Positions 44,128 to 53,444 of a stretch of 64,000 nucleotides of DNA are shown here, piece by piece. A model generated the notes under the pieces. That model worked only from the letters and a program-made list of their open reading frames with translations, was not told the origin of the DNA and did no database searches. Source of the stretch: Actinomadura parmotrematis (lineage in GTDB: Bacteria; Actinomycetota; Actinomycetes; Streptosporangiales; Streptosporangiaceae); the NCBI RefSeq assembly GCF_019458805.1, contig NZ_JAIBOA010000002.1:186001-250000 (forward strand), read 5' to 3'. The stretch's first letter is position 1. Each line of letters starts with the position of its first letter. A program made the translations under genes and the position numbers.

Positions 44128-45132
44128 TCAGGCGCCGGCGCTCAGCAGGAACTCGGCGATGTGCCGGAACGCCGCCTTGCCCTCGGGGACGTAGTCGCAG
44201 AACACCGGGAAGACGTGCACGAGCCCGTCCCACTCCTGGTAGACGGCCTGGACGCCCGCCTGCCGCGCGCGCTCGGCGATGTCGCGGGTCTCGTCGCGCA
44301 GGATCTCGGTGCCGCTCGCGACGAACAGCATGGGCGGCAGGCCGGTGAGGTCGCCGCGCATCGGGGAGAACAGCGGGTCGTTGTCCTCCTTGTCCTCGGC
44401 GAAGCGGCGGCCGAGCGCGGCGAGCTTGCCCGCGGGGATCAGCGAGTCGGTGCGGGCGTTGGCGGTGTGGGAGTCGGCGGCGCAGAGCATGTCGACCCAC
44501 GGGGACAGGCAGACCGCGGCGGCGGGCAGCGGCCGGCCGGTCTCCTTGAGGGCGAGCAGCAGCGCGAGGGCGAGGTGGCCGCCGGCCGAGTCGCCGCCGA
44601 CGACGATCCGCGCGGGCTCGTGGCGCTCCAGCAGCAGGTCGTAGGCGCGGAGAGCGTCCTCCAGGGCGTCGGCGGGGGTGTGGGCGGGCGCGAGCCGGTA
44701 GTCCAGCATCAGGACGGGCCGGCGGGTGGCCGCCGACAGCCGCCAGCTGAACGGCCGGTAGAGGCGCGGGCCGCCGAAGAAGTAGCCGCCGCCGTGCAGG
44801 TAGAGGAACGCCTTGTCGGGGTCGGGCGCGCCGGCCCGCACCCACTCCCCCGACGCCGGCCCGAGGTCCTGCGGCTCGATCGCGACGCCGCGCGGCACGG
44901 CCTGGAAACGGCTGAGGAGCGCGGTGGCGCGCTGGATGCGCAGCAGCCCGGCGTCGGTGTCGGGTCCGAACTCCCACGCCGAGCGGCCGACGGCGCGGAT
45001 GACGCGGCCGGCGACGCGGGCCCGCAGCGTCGGCGGGCCGCCCGGTTCCAGGGCGAGCGCGCGGACGACGCGCCGCTCGGCGGGGGTGGAGGCGACCGTG
45101 CGGATCAGGGGAGGCCGGGTGCCGGACGTCAT
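44128..45132 (-). CDS. Alpha/beta hydrolase (hormone-sensitive-lipase-like esterase)
   Basis: This is a 334-residue esterase of the HSL/bacterial family IV type. The oxyanion-hole motif HGGGYFFGG is near residue 117, the nucleophile is in GGDSAGGHLALALLL, and the catalytic His is expected in DGLVHVFPVF; an acidic residue lies in FVASGTEILRDE. The N-terminal roughly 80 residues form a cap-like helical region. It probably hydrolyses short- or medium-chain acyl esters; the physiological substrate is unknown. ATG at 45132 follows GAGGAG. It is divergent from rmuC and separated from ychF by about 80 bases on the same strand. Confidence 0.92.
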   Translation of the reverse strand: MTSGTRPPLIRTVASTPAERRVVRALALEPGGPPTLRARVAGRVIRAVGRSAWEFGPDTDAGLLRIQRATALLSRFQAVPRGVAIEPQDLGPASGEWVRAGAPDPDKAFLYLHGGGYFFGGPRLYRPFSWRLSAATRRPVLMLDYRLAPAHTPADALEDALRAYDLLLERHEPARIVVGGDSAGGHLALALLLALKETGRPLPAAAVCLSPWVDMLCAADSHTANARTDSLIPAGKLAALGRRFAEDKEDNDPLFSPMRGDLTGLPPMLFVASGTEILRDETRDIAERARQAGVQAVYQEWDGLVHVFPVFCDYVPEGKAAFRHIAEFLLSAGA

Positions 45133-45264
45133 CTCGCTCCTCGCGCCGGGAAGGGTCCGCCTCGCTTGGGCGGCTTTACTCCACATGGAGTCTAATTGTC
45201 CGCCGGGGCGGGCGTCCCGGCGCGTCGCGTCGGCGCCGCCGGGCCGCGCTGCCACGATGAGCGG

Positions 45265-46614
45265 ATGGATCCCGCGCTGCTCACCGGCCTGCTCGTCGGG
45301 GCCGTCCTCGGCGCCGTGGTCGGCTACGCCGTCGCGACGGGCCGCCAGGGCGCGCTGATCGCGCGGGCCCGCGCGGCCGAGGAGAAGCTCGGCTACGCCG
45401 AGGAGCGGATGGCCGAGCACTTCGAGAACCTGTCCGCCAAGGCCCTGGACGCCAGCAACCAGCGGTTCCTGGACCTCGCCGACACCCGGCTGAAGGCCGC
45501 CGGCGTCGAGGCCGCCGGGGAGCTCGCCCGCCGCCAGCAGGCCGTCGAGCACCTCGTCGCGCCGCTCCGCGAGACCCTCGCCAAGGTCGAGGAGCAGCTC
45601 CGCGAGGTCGAGATCGGCCGCCGCGAGTCGCACGCGATGCTGGCCCGCCAGGTCGACTTCGTCCGGCAGCGCGCCGACGAGATGAACCGCGAGACCCGCA
45701 CCCTCGTGCGGGCCCTGCAGCGGCCCGAGGCGCGCGGCCGCTGGGGCGAGCTGCAGCTCCGCCGCGTCGTCGAGCTCGCCGGGATGACCCGCCACTGCGA
45801 CTTCGACGAGCAGGCGAGCGCCGCCACCGAGGACGGCACCGTCCGCCCCGACCTCGTCGTCCGCCTCGCCGGCGGCAAGAACATCGTCGTCGACTCCAAG
45901 GTGTCGCTCGCCGCCTACCTGGAGGCCGCCGGCACCGACGACGCCGCCGCCGAGCGCGACCGCCTCGACGCGCACGCCCGGCACCTGCGCGCCCACGTCG
46001 ACGGCCTCGCCGCCAAGTCGTACTGGCAGGCGTTCAGCCCCGCCCCCGAGTTCGTGGTGCTGTTCATCCCCGGCGAGGCGTTCCTCGCGCCCGCCCTCGA
46101 CCGCGACCCGGGCCTGCTGGAGTACGCGCTGGGCCGCCGCGTCCACCTCGCGACGCCGACGACGCTGGTGACGATGCTGCGGACGGCGTCCTACGCCTGG
46201 CAGCAGGAGGCGCTGTCGCGCAACGCCCGCGCGGTGTTCGACCTCGGCCGGGAGCTCTACGAGCGGCTCGGCACGATGGGCCGGCACGTCGACGAGCTCG
46301 GCCGGTCCCTCACCGGCGCCGTGAAGTCCTACAACCGGGCCGTCGGGTCCCTGGAGACGCGGGTGCTGGTCAGCGCCCGCAAGCTGACCGAGCTCGGCGT
46401 CGTCGAGGGCCCGCTGGAGGGCCCCGCGCCGGTCGAGGAGGGCGCCCGGTCGCTGTCGGCGGCCGAGCTCACCGCTTCTCCCGATCTTGGTCACGATCAC
46501 GGCGACCGGCCGCAAACGGACTCGTGCCCTCCCCCGGCGGACGCCACCGAACCGGTAGGTTTCGGCGGACGGGCCATCCCTGATCAGATCGATCGGCGTG
46601 AGAGGTGGCAATGA
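45265..46614 (+). CDS. rmuC: DNA recombination protein RmuC
   Basis: This is a 449-residue RmuC-family protein. It has an N-terminal membrane helix (LLTGLLVGAVLGAVVGYAVA), a coiled coil (about 30-165) and the RmuC nuclease-like core (about 170-380) with GRWGELQLRRVVELAGM, NIVVDSKVSLAAYLEA, EFVVLFIPGEAFLAPAL and TTLVTMLRTASYAWQQEAL. RmuC restrains recombination at inverted repeats in E. coli; recent work elsewhere links it to defence against foreign DNA. ATG at 45265 starts right before the membrane helix; the longer frame to 45196 is not gene-like. The stop overlaps the DUF6542 gene start as ATGA. Confidence 0.93.
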   Translation: MDPALLTGLLVGAVLGAVVGYAVATGRQGALIARARAAEEKLGYAEERMAEHFENLSAKALDASNQRFLDLADTRLKAAGVEAAGELARRQQAVEHLVAPLRETLAKVEEQLREVEIGRRESHAMLARQVDFVRQRADEMNRETRTLVRALQRPEARGRWGELQLRRVVELAGMTRHCDFDEQASAATEDGTVRPDLVVRLAGGKNIVVDSKVSLAAYLEAAGTDDAAAERDRLDAHARHLRAHVDGLAAKSYWQAFSPAPEFVVLFIPGEAFLAPALDRDPGLLEYALGRRVHLATPTTLVTMLRTASYAWQQEALSRNARAVFDLGRELYERLGTMGRHVDELGRSLTGAVKSYNRAVGSLETRVLVSARKLTELGVVEGPLEGPAPVEEGARSLSAAELTASPDLGHDHGDRPQTDSCPPPADATEPVGFGGRAIPDQIDRRERWQ

Positions 46615-47216
46615 GCACACAGGTCGGCGAGGCGCCCCGCAGCGCGCCGCCACCCTCGGAGGGGCCAGTGCGTGAGCGCACGACCGCCGGTCGCCGGGCC
46701 GGCGCCGGTGCCGGGACCGGCGGCCCGGTCACGCTGACCGGGCGGGGCGGCATCGTCGTCATGTTCGCCGCGGCCGTGCTCGGCGACGCGGCCGGCGGCC
46801 TCACCGGCGGCGCGCTCGTGGCGGGCCTGGTGTTCGTGGCGGGCTGCGGCGCCGCCGCGCTGCTCACCCGCCGCCCGGACCTGCTGACGATCGCGGTGAG
46901 CCCGCCGGCGGTGTTCCTCGCCGCCACCGTCCTCTGGGTGCTGTGCACCGAGACCGGCGGCGGCGACGTCCTCGTCAGCGTGCTGCTCGGCCTGGTGACG
47001 AGGCTCGGCGCGGGCGCGCCGTGGCTGCTCGCCGGCACCGTCCTCGTCGTCGCGGTCACCGCGCCGCGCGGCCTGTTCGCGCAGGCCCGCGAGCTGCGGG
47101 AGCGCCTGTCGGGGCTGCGGCTGTTCGCCGAGGAGGAGAACCAGAACCCGGTGCGCTGGGACGAGGCCGCGCCCCGCGAGGGGCGCCGCCTGCCCCACCA
47201 CGGCGACGTCGACTGA
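46611..47216 (+). CDS. DUF6542-like membrane protein (Rv1111c-like)
   Basis: This is a 201-residue protein. A Pro/Gly/Arg-rich N-terminus (about 1-42) is followed by about four hydrophobic helices (VTLTGRGGIVVMFAAAVLGD, ALVAGLVFVAGCGAAALLTR, a third around AVFLAATVLWVLC, a fourth around WLLAGTVLVVAVTA) and a charged tail. Function unknown. The family sits next to ispH and ychF in many actinobacteria, including Rv1111c by memory. ATG at 46611 overlaps the rmuC stop (ATGA), so it is co-translated with rmuC. It is convergent with ispH, 39 bases away. Confidence 0.82.
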   Translation: MSTQVGEAPRSAPPPSEGPVRERTTAGRRAGAGAGTGGPVTLTGRGGIVVMFAAAVLGDAAGGLTGGALVAGLVFVAGCGAAALLTRRPDLLTIAVSPPAVFLAATVLWVLCTETGGGDVLVSVLLGLVTRLGAGAPWLLAGTVLVVAVTAPRGLFAQARELRERLSGLRLFAEEENQNPVRWDEAAPREGRRLPHHGDVD

Positions 47217-47255
47217 CGCCGCGGCCCGCGCGCGGGCCGCGGCCGGTCCCGCCGG

Positions 47256-48221
47256 CTAGACCGGGGTGATGCGCAGGTCCTTGCGCAGCTCGTGCGGCAG
47301 CGCGAACCGCATCCGCTCCTGCACCGACTCGATCTCCTCGACGTCGCCGTAGCCGCGCTCGGCGAGCCAGGCGAGGACGCCCTGCACGAGCTCGTCGGGC
47401 ACCGACGCGCCGCTGGTGACGCCGACGGTGGTGACGCCGGCCAGCCACGCCTCGTCGATCTGCTCGGCGTAGTCGACCAGGTGGGCGTCGTCGGCGCCGT
47501 GCTCCTTGGCGACCTCGACCAGGCGCACCGAGTTGGAGGAGTTGGTGGACCCGACGACGATGACGAGCTCGGTGCGGGCGGCCATCTCCTTGACCGCGGT
47601 CTGCCGGTTCTGGGTGGCGTAGCAGATGTCGTCGGAGGGCGGGTCCATCAGCTTGGGGAACCGCTCGCGCAGCGCCTTGACCGTGGCGAGGGTCTCGTCG
47701 ACCGACAGCGTCGTCTGCGACAGCCAGGCGACGCGCTCGGGGTCGCGGACCGTCACGTTCGCGACGTCGCCGGGGCCGTCGACCAGGTGGATGTGGTCGG
47801 GCGCCTCGCCGCTCGTGCCGATGACCTCCTCGTGGCCCTCGTGGCCGATGAGCAGGATGTCGTAGTCGTCGGCGGCGAACCGCACCGCCTCCTTGTGGAC
47901 CTTGGTGACCAGCGGGCACGTCGCGTCGATCGTCCGCAGGTTCAGGCCGCGGGCCTCCTCGTGCACGACGGGCGCGACGCCGTGCGCGGAGAAGACCACG
48001 ATGGCGCCCGCGGGCACCTCCTCGGTCTCGTCCACGAAGATCGCGCCGCGCTCCTCCAGGGTCTTCACCACGTGCACGTTGTGCACGATCTGCTTGCGCA
48101 CGTAGATCGGCGCCCCGTACCGCTCCAGGGCGATCTCGACCGTCTGGACGGCGCGGTCGACGCCCGCGCAGTAACCACGCGGCTTGGCGAGCAGGACACG
48201 GCGCTGGGCGGTGGAGGTCAT
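47256..48221 (-). CDS. ispH: 4-hydroxy-3-methylbut-2-enyl diphosphate reductase
   Basis: This is a 321-residue [4Fe-4S] enzyme of the last step of the MEP isoprenoid pathway, converting HMBPP to IPP and DMAPP. The cluster cysteines are in [31 protein letters not shown] and [32 protein letters not shown] supplies an active-site histidine, and [17 protein letters not shown] with [16 protein letters not shown] forms the substrate-phosphate region. ATG at 48221 follows GGGGG; MGA at 48230 is the alternative start. It is convergent with the DUF6542 gene and divergent from the Rv1109c-like gene, as around Rv1109c-Rv1111c in mycobacteria. Confidence 0.97.
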   Translation of the reverse strand: MTSTAQRRVLLAKPRGYCAGVDRAVQTVEIALERYGAPIYVRKQIVHNVHVVKTLEERGAIFVDETEEVPAGAIVVFSAHGVAPVVHEEARGLNLRTIDATCPLVTKVHKEAVRFAADDYDILLIGHEGHEEVIGTSGEAPDHIHLVDGPGDVANVTVRDPERVAWLSQTTLSVDETLATVKALRERFPKLMDPPSDDICYATQNRQTAVKEMAARTELVIVVGSTNSSNSVRLVEVAKEHGADDAHLVDYAEQIDEAWLAGVTTVGVTSGASVPDELVQGVLAWLAERGYGDVEEIESVQERMRFALPHELRKDLRITPV

Positions 48222-48484
48222 GGCCCCCATGGTACGAGGCGTCCCCGCCGTGCCGCACCGTCCGGAGCGTCACTCCCGCCGCACCCCGCGGGCACCCCGG
48301 CCTGTGAGCCGGGTCCGCCGAAGCTCTGGTGAAGCCCGCTCTGTGACCCACTCCACCGGCTTTTGGACAAAAATCCATTAACCCGGGGTGACCGGTATCG
48401 CACCCATGGGGCAGAGTGAAGATTGACAGACGGTGCTGGAGAAGCCCACCGGAGTGATGGAGCACAGCAGGGAGAGGGAAGACG

Positions 48485-49201
48485 ATGACGAAGTCGCCAC
48501 GCCGCCTCAAGCAGCAGGTGCAGGAAACGGTGGGCGAGCAGGTCCGCGACATCCCCCTGTACGCGGTGCGCCTCGCCATGTTCGGTGTGGGCCGCGCCCT
48601 GCTGCTCGGCGACCGCCTCACCAAGGACTACAAGGAGATCACCGAGGGCGACGGGGTGCGGCCGGTGATCGGCCGGGCCGTCGCCGACGTCCAGCACACC
48701 GCGACGCAGGTCCTCGGCAAGGTCGGCGGCCTCGTCCGCGGCGAGGACGAGGCGGAGGACGCCGCGCCCGCGCCGGTGCGGCGCCCCCGCCCGGAGCCCG
48801 CCGCCGCCCGGCCCGAGCCGGCGGCCGGCGGCAAGGAGATCTCCGTCGGCAAGCCCGCCGCCGCGCCGCGCCCGGCGCCCGCGCCGCGGCCGACGCCGGG
48901 GTCGCTGCCGAAGCCCGACCCGGCCGCGCCCGAGACGCCCGCGCAGAAGGACGCCGAGGCCGAGTTCGAGCCGAAGCCCGAGCTGAAGCCCGCCGCCCCG
49001 GCCGAGGCCGCGGCGCTCGCCGCCGAGCTGCCGGTGCCCGACTACGACGCCGCGACGATCCCGCAGCTCCGCGCCCGCCTGCGCGGCCTGTCGGCCGACC
49101 AGGTGAAGCTGCTGCGCGAGTACGAGAAGAAGCACGCGGCCCGTCCCGACGTCCTCCGCATGTACGAGAACCGCATCCTGAAGCTCAACGGCCACAACTG
49201 A
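48485..49201 (+). CDS. Rv1109c-like lipid droplet-associated protein
   Basis: This is a 238-residue protein. The N-terminal region (about 1-85) is amphipathic with a hydrophobic stretch (RDIPLYAVRLAMFGVGRALL); the middle is Pro/Ala/Lys/Glu-rich (about 90-180); and the C-terminus (about 185-238) holds YDAATIPQLRARLRGLSADQ and QVKLLREYEKKHAARPDVLR. That C-terminal helical domain is characteristic of the family I know as Rv1109c-type lipid droplet-associated proteins, next to ispH in mycobacteria. Binding to triacylglycerol droplets is the reported association; the mechanism is unclear. ATG at 48485 with AGGGA upstream. It ends at a strong terminator (49212-49252). Confidence 0.8.
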   Translation: MTKSPRRLKQQVQETVGEQVRDIPLYAVRLAMFGVGRALLLGDRLTKDYKEITEGDGVRPVIGRAVADVQHTATQVLGKVGGLVRGEDEAEDAAPAPVRRPRPEPAAARPEPAAGGKEISVGKPAAAPRPAPAPRPTPGSLPKPDPAAPETPAQKDAEAEFEPKPELKPAAPAEAAALAAELPVPDYDAATIPQLRARLRGLSADQVKLLREYEKKHAARPDVLRMYENRILKLNGHN

Positions 49202-49211
49202 CCCGAGCCGA

Positions 49212-49252
49212 CGCGGAAAGGCCCCCGACCAGCGGTCGGGGGCCTTTCCGCG
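49212..49252. terminator. Strong bidirectional terminator
   Basis: Arms 49212-49230 and 49234-49252 form a perfect 19-bp stem with a 3-base loop between the convergent Rv1109c-like and MFS genes. Confidence 0.85.
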
Positions 49253-49268
49253 CCGGACGGGCGCGGCG

Positions 49269-50510
49269 TCATGCCTGGGTGGGCAGGGGTGACTCCTGGA
49301 AGGTGTGGTCGATGTCGACGCGCTCCAGGGGCGCCAGGTGGCGGCGCCGGACGAGGAGGATCGCGACGGCCACCGCGCAGCAGGCCGCGCCGATGACGTA
49401 GGGCATCGAGTCGTTGGTGTGCTCGGCGACCTTCGTGGCGATGTAGGGGGCGAGGGCGCCGCCCAGCCAGCGGACGAAGTTATAGCCCGCCGACGCGACC
49501 GGCCGCGGGTTGTCGGAGACCTCCATGGCCGCCTCGGTGAACGCGGTGTTGTTCATGCCGATCGGGACGCCCGACAGGATCGTGAACGCGACGATGCCGG
49601 CGTGCCCGGAGACGGCGATGCCGAGCTGGAAGAGCGCCAGCAGGACGAGCCCGGCGTGCATCACCCGGACCGTCCCGAAGCGGCGCTGCAGGACGGGCGC
49701 GGCGAACACCGAGGACAGCGCGACGAGGACGCCCCAGCCGAAGAACACGAAGCCGATGCCGTGCGCGTCCATGTCCAGGACGAACGGGGTGAACGCGAGG
49801 ACGGTGAAGAACGCGTAGTTGTAGAACAGCGCGGTGAAGGCCGTGGTGGACAGGCCGCCGTGCCGGAGGGCCCGGATCGGCGCCGACAGCGGGGTCGGGA
49901 CGGCGGGCTTCGGCGGCGCCTTCAGCAGCGTGGTGATCAGCAGGAAGCCGACCGCCATCAGCGCGGCCGTCCCGAAGAACGGGTAGCGCCAGTCCAGGTC
50001 GCCGAGCAGGGCGCCGACGAGCGGGCCCATCGAGATGCCGAGGCCGAGCGCCGCCTCGTACAGGATGATCGCGGACTCGGCGCCGCCGCTCGCCGCGCCG
50101 ACGATGACCGCGAGGGCGGTCGCGACGAACAGCGCGTTGCCGAGCCCCCAGCCGGCGCGGAACCCGACCAGGGCGCCGACGGTGTCGGAGGTGCCGGCGA
50201 GCGCGGCGAACAGCACCACCAGCGCGAGGCCGATCATCAGGGTGCGCTTGCCGCCGATCCGGCTGGACACCCAGCCCGTCACCAGCATCGCCACCGCGGT
50301 GATCAGGAAGTAGCTGGTGAACAGCAGCGACACCTGGTTCGGCGTCGCGCGCAGGTTCTCGGCGATCGCGGGCAGGATCGGGTCGACGAGCCCGATGCCC
50401 ATGAACGCGACCACGGCCGCGAACGCGGTCGCCCAGACCGACATCGGCTGCCGCAGGATCCCGCCGCCCGAGGCGGTCGCGGGCGGGGTCGCGGGTGGGG
50501 TGGCGTGCAT
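49269..50510 (-). CDS. MFS efflux transporter
   Basis: This is a 413-residue protein with about 12 transmembrane helices (the first around MSVWATAFAAVVAFMGIGLV). The DHA1-like features include LVDPILPAIAENL near the first loop and VTGWVSSRIGGKRTLMIGLA, a variant of the MFS loop 2-3 motif. It is probably a drug/proton antiporter; the substrate is unknown. ATG at 50510. The marR gene ends 21 bases upstream on the same strand, so the pair forms a typical regulator-pump operon, probably repressed by the MarR protein and released by a ligand. Confidence 0.9.
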   Translation of the reverse strand: MHATPPATPPATASGGGILRQPMSVWATAFAAVVAFMGIGLVDPILPAIAENLRATPNQVSLLFTSYFLITAVAMLVTGWVSSRIGGKRTLMIGLALVVLFAALAGTSDTVGALVGFRAGWGLGNALFVATALAVIVGAASGGAESAIILYEAALGLGISMGPLVGALLGDLDWRYPFFGTAALMAVGFLLITTLLKAPPKPAVPTPLSAPIRALRHGGLSTTAFTALFYNYAFFTVLAFTPFVLDMDAHGIGFVFFGWGVLVALSSVFAAPVLQRRFGTVRVMHAGLVLLALFQLGIAVSGHAGIVAFTILSGVPIGMNNTAFTEAAMEVSDNPRPVASAGYNFVRWLGGALAPYIATKVAEHTNDSMPYVIGAACCAVAVAILLVRRRHLAPLERVDIDHTFQESPLPTQA

Positions 50511-50531
50511 GGGGCCCTTCCTCTCAGCGGG

Positions 50532-50957
50532 TCACGGGGACGCGAAGAGACGCTCCAGCGCGGGCAGCGCGGCGATGAGCGCGGCGCGCTGGTCCGGCTC
50601 CAGGGCGGCGATCCGCCCCGAGAGCACCGCGATCCGCCGGTCCCGGGTGCTGACCAGCTGCGCCCGGCCGGCGGGGGTGATCTCCACCGTGACGACCCGG
50701 GCGTCCGAGCCGTCCCGGCCGCGCTCCACCAGCCCGTCCCGCTCCAGCCGGTTGATCTGGGCGGTCATGGTCGGCAGCCGGACGCCGTGCTCGGCCGCCA
50801 GGTCGCTCATCCGGGCCGGACCGTGCTCCAGCGACCCGAGCACCGACGCCTGCTGGCTGGTGATGGCCTGGTCGGCGGTGAGCCGGCGGAGCAGCAGGAC
50901 GACGTCGCGGAGGCGGCGGTTCAGCTGCTCGGCGAGCTCGCGGTCGGTCTCGGTCAC
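50532..50957 (-). CDS. MarR family transcriptional regulator
   Basis: This is a 141-residue winged-helix regulator. The recognition region is MSDLAAEHGVRLPTMTAQIN, followed by the wing LERDGLVERGRDGSDARVVT with the conserved Asp-Arg-like element; N- and C-terminal helices form the dimer. The GTG at 50957 follows GAGGAG and is the natural start; the longer frame to 51152 is not gene-like. It heads an operon with the MFS pump. A near-perfect palindrome 16 bases upstream (50973-50989) is a good candidate for its own operator. Confidence 0.9.
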   Translation of the reverse strand: MTETDRELAEQLNRRLRDVVLLLRRLTADQAITSQQASVLGSLEHGPARMSDLAAEHGVRLPTMTAQINRLERDGLVERGRDGSDARVVTVEITPAGRAQLVSTRDRRIAVLSGRIAALEPDQRAALIAALPALERLFASP

Positions 50958-50972
50958 GGTCGTCTCCTCGTT

Positions 50973-50989
50973 ACTTAGACAGTCTAAGT
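50973..50989. promoter_or_regulatory. Candidate MarR operator
   Basis: ACTTAGAC-A-GTCTAAGT is a 17-base palindrome with perfect 8-bp arms and is AT-rich against a GC-rich background. It lies 16 bases upstream of the marR start. A second small palindrome, CTAATTAG, lies about 10 bases further upstream. Confidence 0.6.
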
Positions 50990-51124
50990 TAGTTGGGCTA
51001 ATTAGTCCAGTCGGGCCCGCGCGCCCCATCCTGGCGGGACGACCCGCCCGCCCGCGACGTGCCACGACCCCGCACCGTGCGCGGATGCCGCGGTCCGGCC
51101 CCGGCCACGCCCTAGGCTGGCCGC

Positions 51125-52339
51125 ATGGCGATGGACACCTCGGCCGAGTCACCGGTCCCCGTCCGCACCGTCCTCCAGGCGGTCGGCGGCTGGATCGGGC
51201 GCCTCGGCCGCATCTGGGTCGAAGGACAGATCACCGAGCTGAACGCCCGCGGCGGCACCGTCTACCTCACGCTGCGCGACCCCGTCGCCAACATGTCGGT
51301 CCGCGTCGTCGGCCCCCGCGCCGTCTTCCAGGCCGCCGGGCCCGCCGTCACCGACGGCGCCCGCGTCGTCGTGCACTGCAAGCCCGACTTCTGGGTCAAC
51401 CGCGGCTCCTTCTCCCTCAGCGCGATCGAGGTGAAGCCCGTCGGCGTCGGCGAGCTCCTCGCCCGCTTGGAGCGCCTGCGCGGCGTCCTCGCCGCCGAGG
51501 GCCTGTTCCGCGCCGAGCGGAAGCGCCCGCTGCCGTTCCTGCCCGGCCGCATCGGCCTGATCTGCGGCCGCGACTCCGACGCCGAGCACGACGTCCTGGA
51601 GAACGCCCGCCGCCGCTGGCCCGCCGTCGAGTTCCAGGTCGAGAACACCGCCGTCCAGGGCAACCAGGCCGTCCCGCAGGTCCTGGAAGCGCTCCGCCGC
51701 CTCGACGCCGACCCCGCCATCGAGGTCATCGTCATCGCCCGCGGCGGCGGCGCCATGGAGGACCTGCTGCCCTTCTCCGACGAGGCCCTCGTCCGCGCGG
51801 TCGCCGCCGCCCGCACGCCCGTCGTCAGCGCCATCGGCCACGAGCAGGACGCCCCGATCCTCGACCTGGTCGCCGACCTGCGCGCCTCTACCCCGACCGA
51901 CGCCGCCAAGAAGGTCGTCCCCGACGTCCGCGAGCAGCTCCAGCTCGTCCACCAGCTCCGCGACCGCGGCCGCCGCGTCATCTCCGGCGGGCTGGACCGC
52001 GAGCGCGCCTGGCTGCGGGCCGTCCGCTCCCGCCCCGCCCTCGCCGACCCGGTCCGCGAGATCGAGCGCCAGGCCGAGCAGGTCGACGCGCTGCGCGAGC
52101 GCGCCCGCCGGTCCCTGGCGGCCCGCCTGGACCGCGCCGCCGACGAGCTGTCGCACACCCGCGCCCGGCTCCTCGCCCTCTCCCCCGCCGCCACCCTGGA
52201 GCGCGGCTACGCGATCGTGCAGGCCGAGGACGGCGCCGTCGTCCGTGAGGCCGGCAAGGCCGGCGTGGACGACCGGCTCGTCGTGCGGCTCGCCGACGGG
52301 CGGCTCGCCGTCACCGTGACCGGGGCGCTGGAGCCGTAG
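51125..52339 (+). CDS. xseA: Exodeoxyribonuclease VII large subunit
   Basis: This is a 404-residue protein. The N-terminal OB-fold (about 25-110) includes [20 protein letters not shown] and [18 protein letters not shown]. The catalytic region contains [60 protein letters not shown] and [15 protein letters not shown] coiled coil follows (about 265-350), then [11 protein letters not shown] near the end. With XseB it degrades single-stranded DNA to oligonucleotides. ATG at 51125; ATG at 51131 is also possible. The xseB gene starts 9 bases after the stop. It is slightly shorter than the E. coli protein, as is usual in actinobacteria. Confidence 0.96.
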   Translation: MAMDTSAESPVPVRTVLQAVGGWIGRLGRIWVEGQITELNARGGTVYLTLRDPVANMSVRVVGPRAVFQAAGPAVTDGARVVVHCKPDFWVNRGSFSLSAIEVKPVGVGELLARLERLRGVLAAEGLFRAERKRPLPFLPGRIGLICGRDSDAEHDVLENARRRWPAVEFQVENTAVQGNQAVPQVLEALRRLDADPAIEVIVIARGGGAMEDLLPFSDEALVRAVAAARTPVVSAIGHEQDAPILDLVADLRASTPTDAAKKVVPDVREQLQLVHQLRDRGRRVISGGLDRERAWLRAVRSRPALADPVREIERQAEQVDALRERARRSLAARLDRAADELSHTRARLLALSPAATLERGYAIVQAEDGAVVREAGKAGVDDRLVVRLADGRLAVTVTGALEP

Positions 52340-52348
52340 GGTGAGGGT

Positions 52349-52576
52349 GTGGCCGACGAGAAGATGACGTACGAGCAGGCGCGCGACGAGCTCACCACGG
52401 TCGTGAAGCGGCTGGAGGCCGGCGGGCTGACCCTGGAGGAGTCGCTCGGCCTGTGGGAGCGCGGCGAGAAGCTCGCCGAGGTGTGCGAGGAGTGGCTGGA
52501 GGGCGCCCGCGCCCGCCTGGCCGCCGCCATGGCGGCCACCGCCGGCGGCGAGGCCCCCGAGGACGCGCCTTTCTAG
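52349..52576 (+). CDS. xseB: Exodeoxyribonuclease VII small subunit
   Basis: This 75-residue helical protein has the family pattern MTYEQARDELTTVVKRLEAG, then LTLEESLGLWERGEKLAEVC. Several copies bind the long coiled coil of XseA. GTG start at 52349, 9 bases after xseA, with the preceding GGGTGAGG acting as ribosome-binding site. A DnaA-box 9-mer lies downstream at 52677-52685. Confidence 0.95.
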   Translation: MADEKMTYEQARDELTTVVKRLEAGGLTLEESLGLWERGEKLAEVCEEWLEGARARLAAAMAATAGGEAPEDAPF

Positions 52577-52695
52577 TTCGCGTCTCCTGCAGAACTACGC
52601 CCCGCCCGCCCGGGGGCGGACCGTACACCTCCAGCGTGCGCGTTCCCCGCCTCGCCTGGGGAGGGCTCTCCCAACCTGTGGATAACCCGCCCGGG

Positions 52696-53424
52696 TCAGT
52701 TTGCGGGCGTTGAGGCCGCCGGGGCGGCCGGGGCGGCCGGGGCCGCGGGGGCCAGGGAGGCGCCCTGCTTCGGCTGGGGCTTCAGGGCGGCGGCCAGGAC
52801 GGCCAGCTCGTCGTAGGGCGCGTTGCCCGTCACCACGACGCTGACGCCGTTCGGCAGCGTCCGGGCGAGCGAGTTGGCCTTCTTGTCCTTGCGGTAGTAC
52901 TTCGTCCAGGTCTCCCCCGCGACCTCCTGGGTGCCGAGGGGGTTCTTGTTGTTGGTCATCCGCGGGACGTACGCGGACGCCTTCTCGTTGCTCTGCTCCA
53001 GCGCCGCGTACTGGTCGGACGGCGTGACGAAGCCGAGGTGCCAGGCGACCGGCCCGTCCCCGCCGAGGCCGTTCAGGCGCGAGCTGGTGGGGCGCCACCC
53101 GGCGGGCAGCCCCTCGGGGGCGACCGGCGTAAAAGGCGCCTGGTTGCGCATCGCCCAGAGCTGGCTGGTGTAGTCGACGGTCGGCAGGATCTCCTTCTGC
53201 TCGCGCGGGGAGAGCAGGAAGACGACGCCGACGAGCGCGAGGCAGACGCCCATCGCCAGGGCGAAGCCGCCCATCCCGGTGGTCAGCCGCTTGTAGACGC
53301 CGGGCTTCACGTAGACGACGCCGCGCCCGGACATGCGGTCCGGCGCCTGCGCCGCCTCCGGCGCGGGGCCGCCGGGGCGTGCCGCGGTGTCGGAGGGGGC
53401 GCCGGTCGGGGTGGAGTCGCTCAC
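52696..53424 (-). CDS. DUF4245 domain membrane protein
   Basis: This is a 242-residue protein. A cytoplasmic N-terminus (about 1-45) precedes one transmembrane helix (MGGFALAMGVCLALVGVVFL). The extracellular DUF4245 domain (about 75-215; VDYTSQLWAMRNQAPFTPVA, WRPTSSRLNGLGGDGPVAWH, GVSVVVTGNAPYDELAVLAA) is followed by an Ala/Pro tail. Function unknown. The GTG at 53424 has GGAGGG immediately before it, unusually close; a start at MSGRGVVYVKPG (about 30 residues in) is an alternative. In M. tuberculosis a protein of this family lies next to glpX (Rv1100/Rv1099c, by memory), as it nearly does here. Confidence 0.82.
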   Translation of the reverse strand: MSDSTPTGAPSDTAARPGGPAPEAAQAPDRMSGRGVVYVKPGVYKRLTTGMGGFALAMGVCLALVGVVFLLSPREQKEILPTVDYTSQLWAMRNQAPFTPVAPEGLPAGWRPTSSRLNGLGGDGPVAWHLGFVTPSDQYAALEQSNEKASAYVPRMTNNKNPLGTQEVAGETWTKYYRKDKKANSLARTLPNGVSVVVTGNAPYDELAVLAAALKPQPKQGASLAPAAPAAPAAPAASTPAN

Positions 53425-53444
53425 CCCTCCAGGATCGCGCACGG

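Noticed and set aside
44128-46653. A long minus-strand frame running from the esterase across rmuC.
   Set aside because: Only the part up to 45132 has esterase motifs; the rest is antisense to rmuC.
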